From: a virus
Strand: one strand, 5' to 3'
DNA length: 40,190 nt
Virus record (IMG/VR): IMGVR_UViG_3300035698_011188
Span: 1 to 40,190 of that record
The notes beneath the pieces are model-generated. The model saw only the letters and a list, made by a program, of their open reading frames with translations, was not told where the DNA came from and made no database searches. This document shows, in pieces, positions 40,189 to 40,190 of the stretch (position 1 is its first letter; every line of letters begins with the position of its first letter). The position numbers and the translations under genes are program-made.

Positions 40189-40190
40189 CG

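Noticed and set aside
1-40190. CRISPR array, integrase, attachment site or restriction-modification genes
   Set aside because: No regularly spaced repeats, recombinase motifs, tRNA-flanked direct repeats or methyltransferase motifs (for example DPPY, PCQ) were seen in the genes listed.

Overview
This window is a large piece (40.2 kb) of a tailed-phage genome or prophage with HK97-type head genes and a long flexible-tail (siphovirus) gene set. All supported genes are on the + strand, packed tightly with many ATGA/TAATG overlaps and strong AGGAGG-like ribosome binding sites. There is no integrase, repressor, replication gene or host chromosomal gene in view, so lifestyle and host cannot be read from the window. 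The M15-type endolysin and 3TM holin-like protein only say that the host is a bacterium.

Layout. 1-4.4 kb is the packaging block: a 3'-partial ORF, a sigma70-like promoter, a P27-family small terminase, an initiator-like tRNA-Met(CAT) with an adjacent compact structured element, two small ORFs, and a large terminase interrupted by a 389-residue intein with class 3 (W-C-T) hallmarks and a LAGLIDADG endonuclease. 4.6-15.2 kb is the striking part. It is a roughly 10.5 kb cassette of sugar genes interleaved with small phage ORFs: Gfo/Idh/MocA oxidoreductase, CMP-sugar cytidylyltransferase (NeuA/LegF/PtmB type), hexapeptide acyltransferase, SDR (PtmA type), NeuC-type 2-epimerase, DegT aminotransferase, PseB-type 4,6-dehydratase, NeuB-type synthase without the usual C-terminal domain, PseA/PtmG-type amidotransferase and a sulfotransferase. 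Together they look like an almost complete pathway from UDP-GlcNAc to a CMP-activated, probably amidino-modified, legionaminic or pseudaminic acid-like nonulosonic acid (NulO).

15.7-29 kb, behind a good promoter, holds portal (fused to a MuF-like domain), prohead protease, major capsid protein, several low-complexity or beta-rich virion proteins, a protein resembling the GT42/DUF115 (Maf-like) glycosyltransferase fold, head-tail connectors, two related tail-tube-like proteins and the tail assembly chaperone with a canonical -1 slippery site. 29-38 kb is tape measure, a tail protein carrying a sialidase-like Asp-box beta-propeller, a tail hub-like protein and a fibre with an apparent signal peptide. 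38-40.2 kb is the end module: an HExxH protein, small membrane proteins, M15 endolysin and a 3TM holin-like protein.

How it may work together (inference). The cassette would make CMP-NulO, and the GT42/DUF115-like protein encoded among the head genes is a candidate transferase. The Asp-box propeller in the tail could recognise or process the same kind of sugar on the host. The phage may therefore decorate its own virion or the infected cell with a sialic-acid-like sugar. The sequence supports the gene families. The final sugar, the acceptor and the purpose are not shown by the sequence.
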